Below the pieces are notes generated by a model, which saw only the letters and a program-made list of their open reading frames with translations, was not told the DNA's origin and made no database searches. A stretch of 64,000 nt of DNA, taken from Streptomyces cinerochromogenes. GTDB lineage: Bacteria; Actinomycetota; Actinomycetes; Streptomycetales; Streptomycetaceae. Position numbers and translations under genes: made by a program. This document shows positions 43,490 through 52,337 of the stretch, piece after piece. How positions within the stretch are numbered: position 1 is the first letter of the stretch; each line of letters opens with the position of its first letter. The stretch is from NCBI RefSeq assembly GCF_014648635.1, contig NZ_BMRM01000004.1:310001-374000 (forward strand), written 5' to 3'.

Positions 43490-46051
43490 CTACTCGCCGG
43501 GGTGGGCGAGTTCGATGTCGTGGCCGTCGACGCCGGGACCGGACACGGTCAGCGCGGTGGCCACCGGCGGGTAACCGGTCGCGATGACGGTGTACTCGCC
43601 GCCGTCCAGGTCGGTGAAGGCGTACGCCCCGTCCGCACCGGTGGTGGCGGTGCCGACCACGTTGCCCGCCTGGTCGACGAGGGTCACGCGGGCGTCGGCC
43701 AGCGGGCCGTGCGGGGCCCGGACGACGCCCTGGAGCCGGGCGCCGGCGTCCAGGTCGACCTCGACGCGGGTGACGCCGGTGGTGCCGACCTCGACCGGCA
43801 GGGCGCGCGGCCGGAAGCCGCTCGCGTTGACCGCGACGGTCACCGTGCCCGGCACCAGGTCGGTGAGGGCGAAGTCGCCCTGCTCGCCGGTGGCGGCGGT
43901 GGCCAGCAGGTCACCGCGCACGTCGGTGACGATCACCATCGCGTCCTTGACCGGCAGCGCGCTCCCGGCGGCCCGGACCACACCGGTCAGCCCGCTGGTG
44001 CCGCTGAGCAGGATGTCGTACGACAGCGGTTCCCCGCCCACCACGATGGTGGAGGCCTGCGGCTGGTAGCCGTCGGCGGAGGCGATCAGGACGTACGACC
44101 CGGTGCCGGGGGCATCGAGGTGGTAGGAGCCGTCGGCCTGGGCGACCGAGCGGCCCAGCTGGCGGCCGGACAGCGAGATCAGCGTGACCGCGGCCTGCGG
44201 GACCGGGGCGCTCTCGGCGCCGCGGACGTAGCCGTGCACCGGGGTGCCGCCGGTGGTGCCGGGCTCGGCGACCGTGGCGACGGCGCCGAGCTGCGTGGCC
44301 GCGGTGGCCGAGGTGCCGTCCTCGCCGAGGACGGGGGCGGCCCAGGCGGGCACCTGCTGCGGGGCCGGAGCCTCGCCGGCCGTCTCGGCGGCGGCCGGGG
44401 CCTGGGCCTCGGCGACGGCCGGCGCGGCGGCCGGGTCGGTCACGGGGGCCTCGCCCTCGGCGGCCTGGGCGAGCGCGCCCTTGGTCTTCAGCGGGACCTC
44501 CTTGATGAACAGCGTGATCAGGAAGGCGACGCCGGCGAGGCAGGCCGCGATCAGGAAGACGTCGGCGATGCCGTGGCCGTAGGAGCTCTCCATCAGCGTC
44601 CGGATGGGCGCCGGGAGCTTGTCCATGTCCGGGATGCTGTCGGTCGAGCCCGAGCTGTGCGCCAGCGCGGCCTGGTACTTCGGGCTCAGCGCGGAGACGC
44701 CGTCCTCGACGTAGTGGGTGATCCGGCGGGACATCACGGCACCCAGCGCGGAGACGCCGACCGCACCGCCGAGGGAGCGGAAGAAGGTGACCGTGGAGCT
44801 GGCCGAGCCGAGGTCGGAGGGCGCCACCTGGTTCTGCGTGGCGAGCACCAGGTTCTGCATCATCATGCCGATGCCGAGACCCAGCAGGGCCATGAAGATG
44901 GCCATCTTCCAGTAGTCGGTGTCGTACCGGATGCCGCCCAGCAGGGCCAGGCCGGCCGTGACCAGGACGCCACCGCTGACCAGCCACGCCTTCCAGCGGC
45001 CGGTGCGGGTGATGAGCTGACCGGAGACGGTCGAGGAGACGAACAGACCACCGATCATCGGGATGGTCATGACGCCGGACATGGTCGGCGACTTGTCGCG
45101 GGCCAGCTGGAAGTACTGGCTGAAGAACACGGTGCCGGTGAACATCGCGACACCGACGAACAGCGAGGCCAGCGAGGCCAGGGTGATGGTGCGGTTCCTG
45201 AACAGGCGCAGCGGGATGATCGGCTCGCTCGCCTTGGACTCGATGAGCACGAAGAGCGCGCCGAGGACGATCGAACCGCCGACCATCGCGTAGGTCTGCC
45301 AGGACACCCAGTCGTACTTGTCACCGGCGAAGGTGACCCAGATCAGCAGCAGGGAGACGGCGGCGGAGATGAAGAGCGCGCCGGCCCAGTCGACCTTGAC
45401 CTCCCGCTTGACCACGGGCAGGTGCAGGGTCTTCTGCAGCACGATCAGGGCGATGACCGCGAAGGGGACACCGACGTAGAAGCACCAGCGCCAGCCCAGC
45501 CAGGAGGTGTCGGTGATGACACCGCCGAGCAGCGGGCCGCCGACGGTGGCGACGGCGAAGGTGGCACCCAGGTAGCCGGAGTACCGGCCGCGCTCACGCG
45601 GGGAGATCATCGCGGCCATGACGATCTGCGCCAGGGCGGACAGACCGCCGACGCCGATGCCCTGGAAGACCCGGAAGGTGATGAGCATGCCCGGGTTCTG
45701 CGACAGGCCGGCCGCCATCGAGGCGACCACGTAGATGACCAGGGCTATCTGGACGAGCGCCTTCTTGCTGTACAGGTCGGCGAGCTTGCCCCACAGGGGA
45801 GTGGCCGCGGTCATCGACAGCAGGGCCGCGGTGACCACCCAGGTGTAGGCGGACTGGCCGCCACCGAGGTCGCCGATGATCTCCGGGAGGGCGTTGGAGA
45901 CGATCGTGGACGACAGGATCGCCACGAACATGCCGAGCAGCAGCCCGGACAGGGCCTCCATGATCTGCCGGTGCGTCATCGGGGCGTCGCCGTGGGAGCC
46001 TCCCCCGTGCTTGGCGTGAGCCCGCACACCGGCTGGTGTGGTCGTTGCCAT
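43490..46051 (-). CDS. DHA2 MFS transporter with three C-terminal carboxypeptidase-regulatory-like repeats
   Basis: 853 residues. Residues about 25-525 form a 14-helix EmrB/QacA-type exporter (FVAILSSTIVSNALPEIIGDL, WGKLADLYSKKALVQ, ATVGGPLLGGVITD). An Ala/Pro/Glu linker (about 526-600) leads to three beta-sandwich repeats (about 604-683, 687-765, 771-845) of the carboxypeptidase-regulatory/CNA-B-like type, each with a GxVR start and an ADGxY or GEQGDF turn. Fourteen helices place both ends in the cytoplasm by standard topology, so the location of the repeats needs testing. Typical DHA2 pumps are near 500 residues, so the tail is an added module. It is 13 bases after the MarR gene. Confidence 0.92.
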   Translation of the reverse strand: MATTTPAGVRAHAKHGGGSHGDAPMTHRQIMEALSGLLLGMFVAILSSTIVSNALPEIIGDLGGGQSAYTWVVTAALLSMTAATPLWGKLADLYSKKALVQIALVIYVVASMAAGLSQNPGMLITFRVFQGIGVGGLSALAQIVMAAMISPRERGRYSGYLGATFAVATVGGPLLGGVITDTSWLGWRWCFYVGVPFAVIALIVLQKTLHLPVVKREVKVDWAGALFISAAVSLLLIWVTFAGDKYDWVSWQTYAMVGGSIVLGALFVLIESKASEPIIPLRLFRNRTITLASLASLFVGVAMFTGTVFFSQYFQLARDKSPTMSGVMTIPMIGGLFVSSTVSGQLITRTGRWKAWLVSGGVLVTAGLALLGGIRYDTDYWKMAIFMALLGLGIGMMMQNLVLATQNQVAPSDLGSASSTVTFFRSLGGAVGVSALGAVMSRRITHYVEDGVSALSPKYQAALAHSSGSTDSIPDMDKLPAPIRTLMESSYGHGIADVFLIAACLAGVAFLITLFIKEVPLKTKGALAQAAEGEAPVTDPAAAPAVAEAQAPAAAETAGEAPAPQQVPAWAAPVLGEDGTSATAATQLGAVATVAEPGTTGGTPVHGYVRGAESAPVPQAAVTLISLSGRQLGRSVAQADGSYHLDAPGTGSYVLIASADGYQPQASTIVVGGEPLSYDILLSGTSGLTGVVRAAGSALPVKDAMVIVTDVRGDLLATAATGEQGDFALTDLVPGTVTVAVNASGFRPRALPVEVGTTGVTRVEVDLDAGARLQGVVRAPHGPLADARVTLVDQAGNVVGTATTGADGAYAFTDLDGGEYTVIATGYPPVATALTVSGPGVDGHDIELAHPGE

Positions 46052-46064
46052 GGGCTTCCTTCTC

Positions 46065-46559
46065 TTACGTGCTTGCGGGTGTACGGGTGGTCTCTTCGGA
46101 TACGGGTGCGGGGAGCCGGAGCGGGGCCGAGCGGCAGTCGCCGAAGGACGCGCGCAGGCGTGTCATCAGCCGGATCAGCTCGCCGACGTCCTCGTCGGTC
46201 CAGTCCGCGAGCCGCTCGGCGAGCAGATGCGTGGTCCGCCGGGACAGCTCGTCGAGCCGGTCCAGGCCCGCGGGCGTCAGGCGCAGGATGCGCGAGCGCT
46301 TGTCCGCGGGGTCCGGGTGCCGCTCGATCCAGCCGCGTGCGGCGACGTGCGCGACATGCCGGCTGGTGACCGACATGTCCACGGCGAGCAGCTCCGCGAG
46401 CTTGCTCATGCGCATGTCGCCGTGGCGGCCGAGCAGGGTCAGCACGGCGGCGGATCCGGCCGGGCAGTCGGGTGGCAGGATCCGCCCCATGTCCCGTTTC
46501 ACGGCTCCGACGGCACTGAGCTGACGCGCCAGCTCTTCGAACTGCGTCCGCTCGGCCAT
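46065..46559 (-). CDS. MarR family regulator of the MFS/YceI module
   Basis: 164 residues from ATG 46559, with ribosome site GGGAGGTGTG. The winged helix (about 40-105) reads MRMSKLAELLAVDMSVTSRHVAHVAARGWIERHPDPADKRSRILRLT in pieces, with wing motif DPADKRS. It is the first gene of the operon. Two identical-pattern sites TTGC-N5-GCAA lie just upstream and are its probable operators. Confidence 0.93.
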   Translation of the reverse strand: MAERTQFEELARQLSAVGAVKRDMGRILPPDCPAGSAAVLTLLGRHGDMRMSKLAELLAVDMSVTSRHVAHVAARGWIERHPDPADKRSRILRLTPAGLDRLDELSRRTTHLLAERLADWTDEDVGELIRLMTRLRASFGDCRSAPLRLPAPVSEETTRTPAST

Positions 46560-46575
46560 CACACCTCCCGTATCG

Positions 46576-46617
46576 TTGCTTAGGGCAACCATAAGCCTGC
46601 TTGGTTGCTGCAGGCAA
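46576..46617 (-). promoter_or_regulatory. Two TTGC-N5-GCAA operator-like sites upstream of marR
   Basis: TTGC-TTAGG-GCAA (46576-46588) and TTGC-TGCAG-GCAA (46605-46617) are 29 bases apart, 17-58 bases upstream of the MarR start. Repeated half-sites at this position are typical for MarR autoregulation. Confidence 0.7.
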
Positions 46618-46763
46618 ACAAATCGGGTGGGGGTGGCGCAAAAACTTGGCAAAGGCAAGTATTGCGATCGTAAATATGCAGGTGAGTGCGGGTGTCGTGC
46701 CCCCGTCTGTCCCGGTGGCCCCGCACTTGGGTCGCCCGGCGGGATTCGCTAGGGTCTCGGGGC

Positions 46764-46958
46764 ATGGCTAACACCCAGGGCCCCCAGGGCAATTACGACC
46801 CCGCAGGCAGCACCCAGATGTTCCGCGCGTTCGTCGACGAGGCCCCCCAGGGGCGGCAGCAGCAGGCGGCCTCCTCCGGCCCCCGGGTCGGTCTGATCAT
46901 CGGCGTCATCGTGGCGCTCGCGGTGGTCGCCGGCGTCGCCTGGCTGGCGGTGAAGTAG
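46764..46958 (+). CDS. Small single-pass membrane protein
   Basis: 64 residues. A polar N-terminus (about 1-40, Gln/Gly/Pro-rich) is followed by one hydrophobic helix (RVGLIIGVIVALAVVAGVAW), predicted Nin-Cout and tail-anchored. Codon bias is strong. It ends 3 bases before the converging lipoprotein gene's stop. Function unknown. Confidence 0.75.
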   Translation: MANTQGPQGNYDPAGSTQMFRAFVDEAPQGRQQQAASSGPRVGLIIGVIVALAVVAGVAWLAVK

Positions 46959-46961
46959 GGC

Positions 46962-47675
46962 TCAGGCCCACTCGACGGAGACGTCCCGCGTCTCGATGTG
47001 CATGCCGAGCGGCACCCTCCAGGCATCGACGCACACCGTCCACGCGGGGCTCCGGCGTGCCCCCGGCGCCAGGGGCACCGGCAGTTCCACGGTCGACTCG
47101 ACCGTCCCCCAGTCGACGCCGAGCGCGCCGATGATGTGCGTCCCGAACGTCACCGACCCCGACCGCACCGCCGTACCGCCCGCGTTGCGGAAGCCGACGG
47201 TCACCTTCTGGCACCAGCGCTCGCCGGTGTCCTCGGTCGCCGGGTCGCCCCAGGAGAGGTCGGCGGGCGCCGGCGCGGGCGTCGTACGGCTCGGCGCGGG
47301 GCTCGGTGAGGCGGCGGGCGGTGTCGTACGACCGCCCGGGCCGCCACGGGGTCGCGGGGTGCCCCAGGTCGTCTCCCCGGTCGGCGCCGGAGCCGGTGCC
47401 GACGCCGTTTCCGATGCCGAGGGCGGCGGTGATGCCGGCCCGGCCGAACGGGGGGTGCCGGGGTGGGCCGGTGTCGCGGGGCCGGCCCCGCGCGGCCGCC
47501 GGTCGAGTGGCACCAGGGTCACCGACCCGGACGGCGCCACGGCCCTCGGACCGCCCTGGCCCGCGCCGACCGCGGTGTAACCACCGCCCGGACCGCCGCC
47601 CCCGCACGCGACCAGCACCCCGCCCAGACAGACGACGGCCGCCGACACCGCTGTGAGCATCCCGGTACGCAGCAT
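46962..47675 (-). CDS. Putative lipoprotein with Pro-rich linker
   Basis: 237 residues. The signal peptide ends in the lipobox LVAC followed by a Gly run, so lipid anchoring at Cys24 is expected. A long Pro/Ala/Thr-rich linker (about 40-145) leads to a C-terminal beta-rich domain of about 90 residues (RWCQKVTVGFRNAGGTAV, GTHIIGALGVDWGT, SPAWTVCVDAWRVPLGMHIETRDV in pieces) with two Cys that could pair. No family recognised. It probably sits on the outer face of the membrane. Confidence 0.8.
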   Translation of the reverse strand: MLRTGMLTAVSAAVVCLGGVLVACGGGGPGGGYTAVGAGQGGPRAVAPSGSVTLVPLDRRPRGAGPATPAHPGTPRSAGPASPPPSASETASAPAPAPTGETTWGTPRPRGGPGGRTTPPAASPSPAPSRTTPAPAPADLSWGDPATEDTGERWCQKVTVGFRNAGGTAVRSGSVTFGTHIIGALGVDWGTVESTVELPVPLAPGARRSPAWTVCVDAWRVPLGMHIETRDVSVEWA

Positions 47676-47718
47676 CCGCTCATGGTGACTGACGCTGCGT
47701 CAGATGAGAACCCCGGTG

Positions 47719-47750
47719 CGGCCCCGTGCCCCCGAAGGGGCGCGGGGCCG
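47719..47750 (-). terminator. Terminator downstream of sigN
   Basis: A 14-bp stem (47719-47732, 47737-47750) with one G-U pair and a 4-base loop, about 108 bases past the sigN stop and between converging units. Bases 47751-47857 show no gene. Confidence 0.65.
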
Positions 47751-47857
47751 TGTCGGTGTGCCGCTGCGCCGAGCGGGTGCGACCGGCCACGACGGACCCG
47801 CGGCCGCCGGACGGCGTGACGCGGTGCTCCCGAAGGCGTCGCCCCTCGGCGGAGCGC

Positions 47858-48799
47858 CTAGTCGGAGATCAGCCCGTCCCGCAACTGCGCCAGCGTCCGG
47901 GTCAGCAGCCGGGAGACGTGCATCTGGGAGATGCCGACCTCCTCGCCGATCTGTGACTGGGTCATGTTGGCGAAGAAGCGCAGCATGATGATCCGCCGTT
48001 CCCGGGGCGGGAGTTTGGCCAGCAGCGGCTTGAGGGACTCGCGGTACTCCACGCCCTCCAGGGCCGCGTCCTCGTAGCCGAGCCGGTCGGCGAGCGAGCC
48101 CTCGCCGCCGTCGTCCTCGGGGGCCGGCGAGTCGAGGGAGGAGGCGGTGTAGGCGTTGCCGACCGCGAGGCCGTCGACCACGTCCTCCTCGGAGACGCCG
48201 AGCACGGCGGCCAGCTCCGTCACCGTGGGGGAGCGGTCCAGCTTCTGCGACAGCTCGTCGCTGGCCTTGGTGAGGGCCAGGCGCAGCTCCTGGAGCCGGC
48301 GCGGGACCCGCACGGACCACGAGGTGTCGCGGAAGAACCGCTTGATCTCGCCGACCACGGTGGGCATCGCGAAGGTCGGGAACTCCACGCCCCGTTCGCA
48401 GTCGAACCGGTCGATCGCCTTGATCAGGCCGATGGTGCCGACCTGGACGATGTCCTCCATCGGTTCGTTGCGCGAGCGGAACCGCGCCGCCGCGTAGCGG
48501 ACCAGCGGCAGGTTCAGCTCGATCAGGGTGTCCCGGACGTAGGCCCGCTCGGGGCTGTCCTGGTCCAGCGCGGCCAGGCGCAGGAACAGTGAGCGGGACA
48601 GGGTCCGGGTGTCGAGGTTCGCCGTGGCCTGAGCGGCCGGGACAGCTTCGGCGGCCGTGTCGGCGGCCGGGGACGGCACGGCTTCGAGGGCCGTGACACC
48701 CTCGAAGCCGTCGAGGACGTCGAGAGCGTCGAGCTCCTTGGGCGCTGCCTCGCTCAGCGTGGGCGTCAGCACCTTCGAGCTGCCCTGGTCTGCGGACAT
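47858..48799 (-). CDS. sigN: SigB/F-class RNA polymerase sigma factor (SigN-like)
   Basis: 313 residues. Region 2: [34 protein letters not shown] and [13 protein letters not shown], given as key segments. Region 3: [21 protein letters not shown]. Region 4 ends in [21 protein letters not shown]. It has the SigB/SigF-class core plus an acidic, Ala-rich N-terminal extension of about 70 residues. Its position immediately beside sigF in the same orientation matches sigN of Streptomyces coelicolor, which is linked to differentiation; that assignment rests on recall of gene order, not a search. No anti-sigma or anti-anti-sigma gene is adjacent. Confidence 0.88.
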   Translation of the reverse strand: MSADQGSSKVLTPTLSEAAPKELDALDVLDGFEGVTALEAVPSPAADTAAEAVPAAQATANLDTRTLSRSLFLRLAALDQDSPERAYVRDTLIELNLPLVRYAAARFRSRNEPMEDIVQVGTIGLIKAIDRFDCERGVEFPTFAMPTVVGEIKRFFRDTSWSVRVPRRLQELRLALTKASDELSQKLDRSPTVTELAAVLGVSEEDVVDGLAVGNAYTASSLDSPAPEDDGGEGSLADRLGYEDAALEGVEYRESLKPLLAKLPPRERRIIMLRFFANMTQSQIGEEVGISQMHVSRLLTRTLAQLRDGLISD

Positions 48800-48915
48800 G
48801 CCACCCCCTTTGGGTCGCGGGACGGTCGCGGCGGCGCCGTCTCTTTCCGAGCAACGCAGCCCTCACCTGAATACCGGAGCCGGAGCCACGGCAAACGCGC
48901 TTCCCGCAGAATGTC

Positions 48916-48953
48916 ACATGTCGGCAACGCGCTGTACCGACATGTCGACATGT
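48916..48953 (-). promoter_or_regulatory. Cluster of ACATGT palindromes upstream of sigN
   Basis: ACATGTCGG (48916-48924) and CCGACATGT (48937-48945) form an inverted repeat, and ACATGTCGACATGT (48940-48953) is itself a perfect 14-bp palindrome. They lie about 117-155 bases upstream of sigN in a 337-base gap (48800-49136) with no gene. The same CACATGTC word occurs before sigF. Confidence 0.6.
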
Positions 48954-49136
48954 GAGATCCGAATCGCCCCTGGAAACAAAGGGTCTGACGGTCTTTCGGG
49001 GGCCAACTGTCGGCAACCGCCCTGGTGAGCGAATCGCTCGCGCCGGTTACCGCTCGATCGGGTTTGCGATGCAGTGGCGTTCGGGCCGTGCTTCCGTGCG
49101 CCCGCTATGCATCAGGAGACAGGGTGTCTGCTGCCG

Positions 49137-49967
49137 CTATGCGTCGATCCGATTTGCGGAACGCAGCCGTTGGAAGCTACGGGCGAGCAGCCGTGAGACA
49201 TGCATCTGGGAGACGCCGAGTTCCGCGCTGATCTGTGACTGGGTGAGATTGCTGTAGTAGCGCAGAAGAAGGATTCGCTGTTCTCTCTCGGGGAGCTGGA
49301 CGAGGAGATGGCGGACCAGGTCGCGGTGTTCCACGCCGTCCAGTGCCGGGTCCTCGTAGCCGATCCGGTCCAGCAGGCCGGGCAGCCCGTCGCCCTCCTG
49401 GGCGGCCTCCAGCGAGGTGGCGTGGTACGACCGTCCCGCCTCGATGCAGCTGAGCACCTCGTCCTCGCTGATCCGGAGCCGGTCGGCGATCTCGGCGGTG
49501 GACGGGGAGCGGCCGTAGAGCGTGGTCAGGTCCTCGGTCGCGCTGTTGACCTGCACCCACAGCTCGTGCAGCCGGCGCGGGACGTGGACGGTGCGGACGT
49601 TGTCCCGGAAGTACCGCTTGATCTCGCCGACCACGGTGGGCATCGCGAAGGTCGGGAACTGCACGCCCCGGTCCGGGTCGAAGCGGTCGATGGCGTTGAT
49701 CAGGCCGATGGTGCCGACCTGGACGACGTCCTCCATCGGCTCGTTGCGGGAGCGGAAGCGGGCGGCGGCGTAGCGCACGAGCGGGAGGTTCGCCTCGATC
49801 AGCGCTCCCCGCACCCGGTTGTGCTCCGGCGTGCCGGGGGTGAGTTCCTTCAGCTCGGCGAAGAGCACCTGGGTCAGGGCCCGGGTGTCGGCGCCGCGGC
49901 GCTTCTCGGGGGCCGGCGGGGTCGGAGTGGGCGCCTCTTCCTGGGGCGGCGCAGTACTGGCCGACAC
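49137..49967 (-). CDS. sigF: Sporulation sigma factor SigF
   Basis: 276 residues from GTG 49967 (GTGTCGGCC), chosen for the ribosome site AGAGGTGG 8 bases upstream. Earlier in-frame GTG 49979 and TTG 49994 are also open. Regions 2-4 are intact ([58 protein letters not shown]), with SigB/F-class features and a Pro/Ala/Thr-rich N-terminus. The closely recalled sequence of S. coelicolor SigF, needed for late spore maturation, shares long blocks. It is followed by sigN on the same strand; the 337-base gap suggests separate promoters. Confidence 0.9.
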   Translation of the reverse strand: MSASTAPPQEEAPTPTPPAPEKRRGADTRALTQVLFAELKELTPGTPEHNRVRGALIEANLPLVRYAAARFRSRNEPMEDVVQVGTIGLINAIDRFDPDRGVQFPTFAMPTVVGEIKRYFRDNVRTVHVPRRLHELWVQVNSATEDLTTLYGRSPSTAEIADRLRISEDEVLSCIEAGRSYHATSLEAAQEGDGLPGLLDRIGYEDPALDGVEHRDLVRHLLVQLPEREQRILLLRYYSNLTQSQISAELGVSQMHVSRLLARSFQRLRSANRIDA

Positions 49968-50026
49968 GGTCAACGCCACCTCTTCATCGGTCAATCATCC
50001 GTCAAAAGCGGTCATAGCATCACAAG

Positions 50027-50034
50027 ACATGTGC
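50027..50034 (-). promoter_or_regulatory. CACATGTC word upstream of sigF
   Basis: On the minus strand GCACATGTCTTG lies about 60 bases before the sigF start and shares CACATGTC with the sites before sigN. It may mark a common regulator or be chance. Confidence 0.4.
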
Positions 50035-50133
50035 ACTGTGTGCAAGCACCCAATAACCCCGTGTTGTGTTCAAACTCCGATGATTTGGGGTAGCAGTGGC
50101 GAAAAAGCGACCAGCCGACGCCCCGCCGGAACG

Positions 50134-50168
50134 ACAGAGCCCCCCGCCGGAGGGCGGGGGGCTGCTGT
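50134..50168 (-). terminator. Terminator of the Dabb-protein operon
   Basis: AGCCCCCCGCC (50138-50148) pairs with GGCGGGGGGCT (50153-50163) around a 4-base loop, and an outer ACAG/CTGT extension has one bulge. It begins 19 bases beyond the minus-strand stop at 50187. Confidence 0.85.
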
Positions 50169-50186
50169 GTTCGCGGGGGTGCGGGG

Positions 50187-50489
50187 CTACCGGCCGTCGG
50201 TCTCGTAGTCGGCGATCACCCAGGTGGAGAACTCGCGCCAGAGCGCGACGCCCGCCTGGTGGGCCGGGTGCTCCAGGTAGCGCTGGAGGGCGTCGGCGTC
50301 CTCGACTGCCGAGTTGATCGCGAAGTCGTAGGCGATCGGCCGGTCGCTGATGTTCCAGGCGCACTCCCAGAAGCGCAGCTCCTCGATCCGGCCGCCGAGC
50401 GCCCGGAAGGCCTCCACGCCCGCCACGACCCGGGGATCGTCGCGCTCGACACCCTCGTTGAGCTTGAAGAGGACCAGGTGGCGGATCAT
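50187..50489 (-). CDS. Dabb (stress-responsive alpha/beta barrel) family protein
   Basis: 100 residues. The whole chain is a ferredoxin-like dimeric barrel: MIRHLVLFKLNEGVE, AFRALGGRIEELRFWEC, YDFAINSAVEDADALQRYLEHPAHQ and FSTWVIADYE, the Dabb consensus pieces. Function in bacteria is generally unknown, and most members are small ligand-binding or cyclase-like proteins. It is 10 bases downstream of a small membrane protein, in the same operon. Confidence 0.9.
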   Translation of the reverse strand: MIRHLVLFKLNEGVERDDPRVVAGVEAFRALGGRIEELRFWECAWNISDRPIAYDFAINSAVEDADALQRYLEHPAHQAGVALWREFSTWVIADYETDGR

Positions 50490-50499
50490 GGGGTGTACC

Positions 50500-50679
50500 T
50501 CAGCTCTTTCCTCCGTTGGCGACCCAGGTCATGAAGTCGCCGACGGCCTTGGCCGCGTCCGATATGCCCTCGAAGCCTATCTGGACGTAGTCGGCCGCCT
50601 TGGCCGGGTCCGTGATGATCACGTACAGCGCGAAGACCACGAGCACGTACACGGCGATCTTCTTGGCGTTCACCGCCAC
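50500..50679 (-). CDS. Conserved small membrane protein
   Basis: 59 residues from GTG 50679 with ribosome site GGGAGG 5 bases upstream. One hydrophobic helix (about 8-22, IAVYVLVVFALYVIIT) precedes an amphipathic domain (DPAKAADYVQIGFEGISDAAKAV, in pieces) with a Trp near the end. This kind of protein is common in Streptomyces but has no assigned role. It is coupled to the Dabb gene. Confidence 0.82.
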   Translation of the reverse strand: MAVNAKKIAVYVLVVFALYVIITDPAKAADYVQIGFEGISDAAKAVGDFMTWVANGGKS

Positions 50680-50799
50680 CGCGGCCTCCCCTGTGCCATT
50701 GCCCCGAGGGCCCCCTGCTGCCGGCCGCGAGTGTAACCTCCGGACCTCCTCGCGGGGCCGACAGCCCGCCGCGGCCGGGGTGTTGTGTCCGGAACACGC

Positions 50800-50829
50800 G
50801 AAAGGCCCCGCCGGTCGGCGGGGCCTTTC
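50800..50829 (-). terminator. Terminator of tRNA-Ser(CGA)
   Basis: 13-bp perfect stem (50800-50812, 50817-50829) with a 4-base loop, directly beyond the tRNA on the minus strand. Confidence 0.92.
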
Positions 50830-50835
50830 TGCAAG

Positions 50836-50920
50836 CGGTAGCGGAGGGATTTGAACCCTCGGTGACTTGCGCCACACTCGCTTTCGAGGCGAGCTCCTTC
50901 GGCCGCTCGGACACGCTACC
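50836..50920 (-). tRNA. tRNA-Ser (anticodon CGA)
   Basis: 85 nt on the minus strand. Acceptor arms GGTAGCG and CGCTACC, discriminator G. Anticodon stem CTCGC/GCGAG with loop CTCGAAA gives CGA. A long variable arm and the T-arm GAGGGTTCAAATCCCTC are present. It is the third serine tRNA in the window. Confidence 0.97.
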
Positions 50921-50965
50921 GAGGGAGACCTTACAGCACGGTGGCCCGAGGTTTGAAATCGGTAT

Positions 50966-51421
50966 TCACCGGTTCCGGAAGAACTCCGTGAGGAGGCGGG
51001 CGCAGTCCGTCGCGAGCACGCCCTCGATGACCTCCGGGCGGTGGTTGAGCCGCCGGTCGCGCACCACGTCCCACAGGGAGCCGGTCGCGCCCGCCTTCTC
51101 GTCCCGGGCGCCGTAGACCACCCGGTCCACCCGGGACTGGACGAGGGCGCCCGCGCACATCGTGCAGGGCTCCAGGGTCACGACCAGCGTGCAGCCGGTC
51201 AGCCGCCACTCCCCGAGCCGGGCCGCCGCCCGCCGGATCGCGAGGACCTCCGCGTGGGCCGTGGGATCGCCGGTGGCCTCGCGCTCGTTGTGCCCGGCAC
51301 CGAGCACCGTCGTACCGTCCGGGGACAGCACGACGGCGCCGACGGGGACGTCCCCGCCCCGGACGGCCAGCTCGGCCTCCGTGAGGGCGAGCCGCATCGC
51401 GGCCCGCCAGGGGTCCCTCAC
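50966..51421 (-). CDS. tadA: tRNA-specific adenosine deaminase
   Basis: 151 residues from GTG 51421; ATG 51397 would give 143. Zinc ligands and catalytic Glu are in HAE (56-58) and EPCTMC (84-89). [37 protein letters not shown] and [12 protein letters not shown] match TadA. The enzyme makes inosine-34 in tRNA-Arg(ACG), which is encoded at 21734-21806. The partner gene lies just upstream. Confidence 0.93.
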   Translation of the reverse strand: MRDPWRAAMRLALTEAELAVRGGDVPVGAVVLSPDGTTVLGAGHNEREATGDPTAHAEVLAIRRAAARLGEWRLTGCTLVVTLEPCTMCAGALVQSRVDRVVYGARDEKAGATGSLWDVVRDRRLNHRPEVIEGVLATDCARLLTEFFRNR

Positions 51422-51492
51422 CGGGTCCGGCGCGCCCTGCTGCGGCAGCTGCTCCGGGAGCCGTTCCGGGAGCAGCGGGTCCTGTGGCGTGG

Positions 51493-52023
51493 TCAGCGGA
51501 CGGTCTCCAGCACCTCCGAGGCGCCCAGGGCCTCGGCGATCGTGTTCAGCGCGTCCTCGGCGTCCAGGGCGCGCAGCTCCTTCTCGCTGATGCCCAGGTC
51601 GTCCAGGATCTGGCTGTCGCCCACCGGGCTGTGCGGCACCGCGTCGGCGTCGGCGCCCTCCTCCTCGTCGTCCTCGGACTCCCCGTCCTCGGTGCCGTCG
51701 AGGTCCAGGGCGTCCAGGTCCGGACCTTCGTCCGAGCCGGGCTCCCGGCCGAGCAGTTCGTCGGTGAGCAGCAGCTCCCCGTAGGCGCTGCGCTGGGCGG
51801 CGGCGGCGTCCGAGACGTAGATGCGAGGGTCGTCCTCGCCGTCCACGCGGACGACGCCGAACCAGGCGTCCTCCTGCTCGATCAGGACGAGCACCGTGTC
51901 CTCGTCGGGAGAGGCTTCCCGGGCCAGGTCGGCCAGATCCGACAGGGTCTCCACATCGTCGAGCTCCGTGTCGCTCGCTTCCCACCCGTCTTCGGTGCGC
52001 GCGAGCAGTGCGGCGAAGTACAC
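51493..52023 (-). CDS. tRNA adenosine deaminase-associated protein
   Basis: 176 residues from GTG 52023, preceded by GGGAGAG; ATG 52044 is an alternative. The conserved start is [22 protein letters not shown], with [25 protein letters not shown] in the middle. An acidic loop (about 113-130, [15 protein letters not shown]) and a C-terminal helical part ([19 protein letters not shown]) follow. The family is actinobacterial and always beside tadA, which is 71 bases downstream. Biochemical role unknown. Confidence 0.9.
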   Translation of the reverse strand: MYFAALLARTEDGWEASDTELDDVETLSDLADLAREASPDEDTVLVLIEQEDAWFGVVRVDGEDDPRIYVSDAAAAQRSAYGELLLTDELLGREPGSDEGPDLDALDLDGTEDGESEDDEEEGADADAVPHSPVGDSQILDDLGISEKELRALDAEDALNTIAEALGASEVLETVR

Positions 52024-52337
52024 CGTGACTCTCCCACTGGTCATAGGCGTGCCGGTTGGGGGTCCCCCCGGCGGAGGTACATGGGCGGAGAGAGCTGGGC
52101 TCCGAGCCCCACCCACTCGGAATCGTGGCAGAAACAAGGCGTCCAGGGGACGTCTTCGGCTCCCTGTGTCTGGCTGTTTCGATCGTGGATCCGAGATCGG
52201 CTCACCAGCGCGCTCATTGCCGCCACCTGCGGATCGTACGCGGCTTTCCCTCAGGCTCACGCACGCCCCACCTCGCCGACACCGGTGCCGTCGGGGAACT
52301 TCCGCGGCGCGGCGGCGGCCCGCCGGGCGGGCCGGAG
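52024..52337. other. 314-base region between head-to-tail minus-strand genes
   Basis: It holds the promoter of the tadA-partner operon. No gene, tRNA or strong hairpin is supported. Confidence 0.4.

Noticed and set aside
43232..46369. 1045-residue plus-strand frame opposite the MFS gene
   Set aside because: No domains; low-complexity Gly/Asp/Arg product typical of antisense GC-rich frames.
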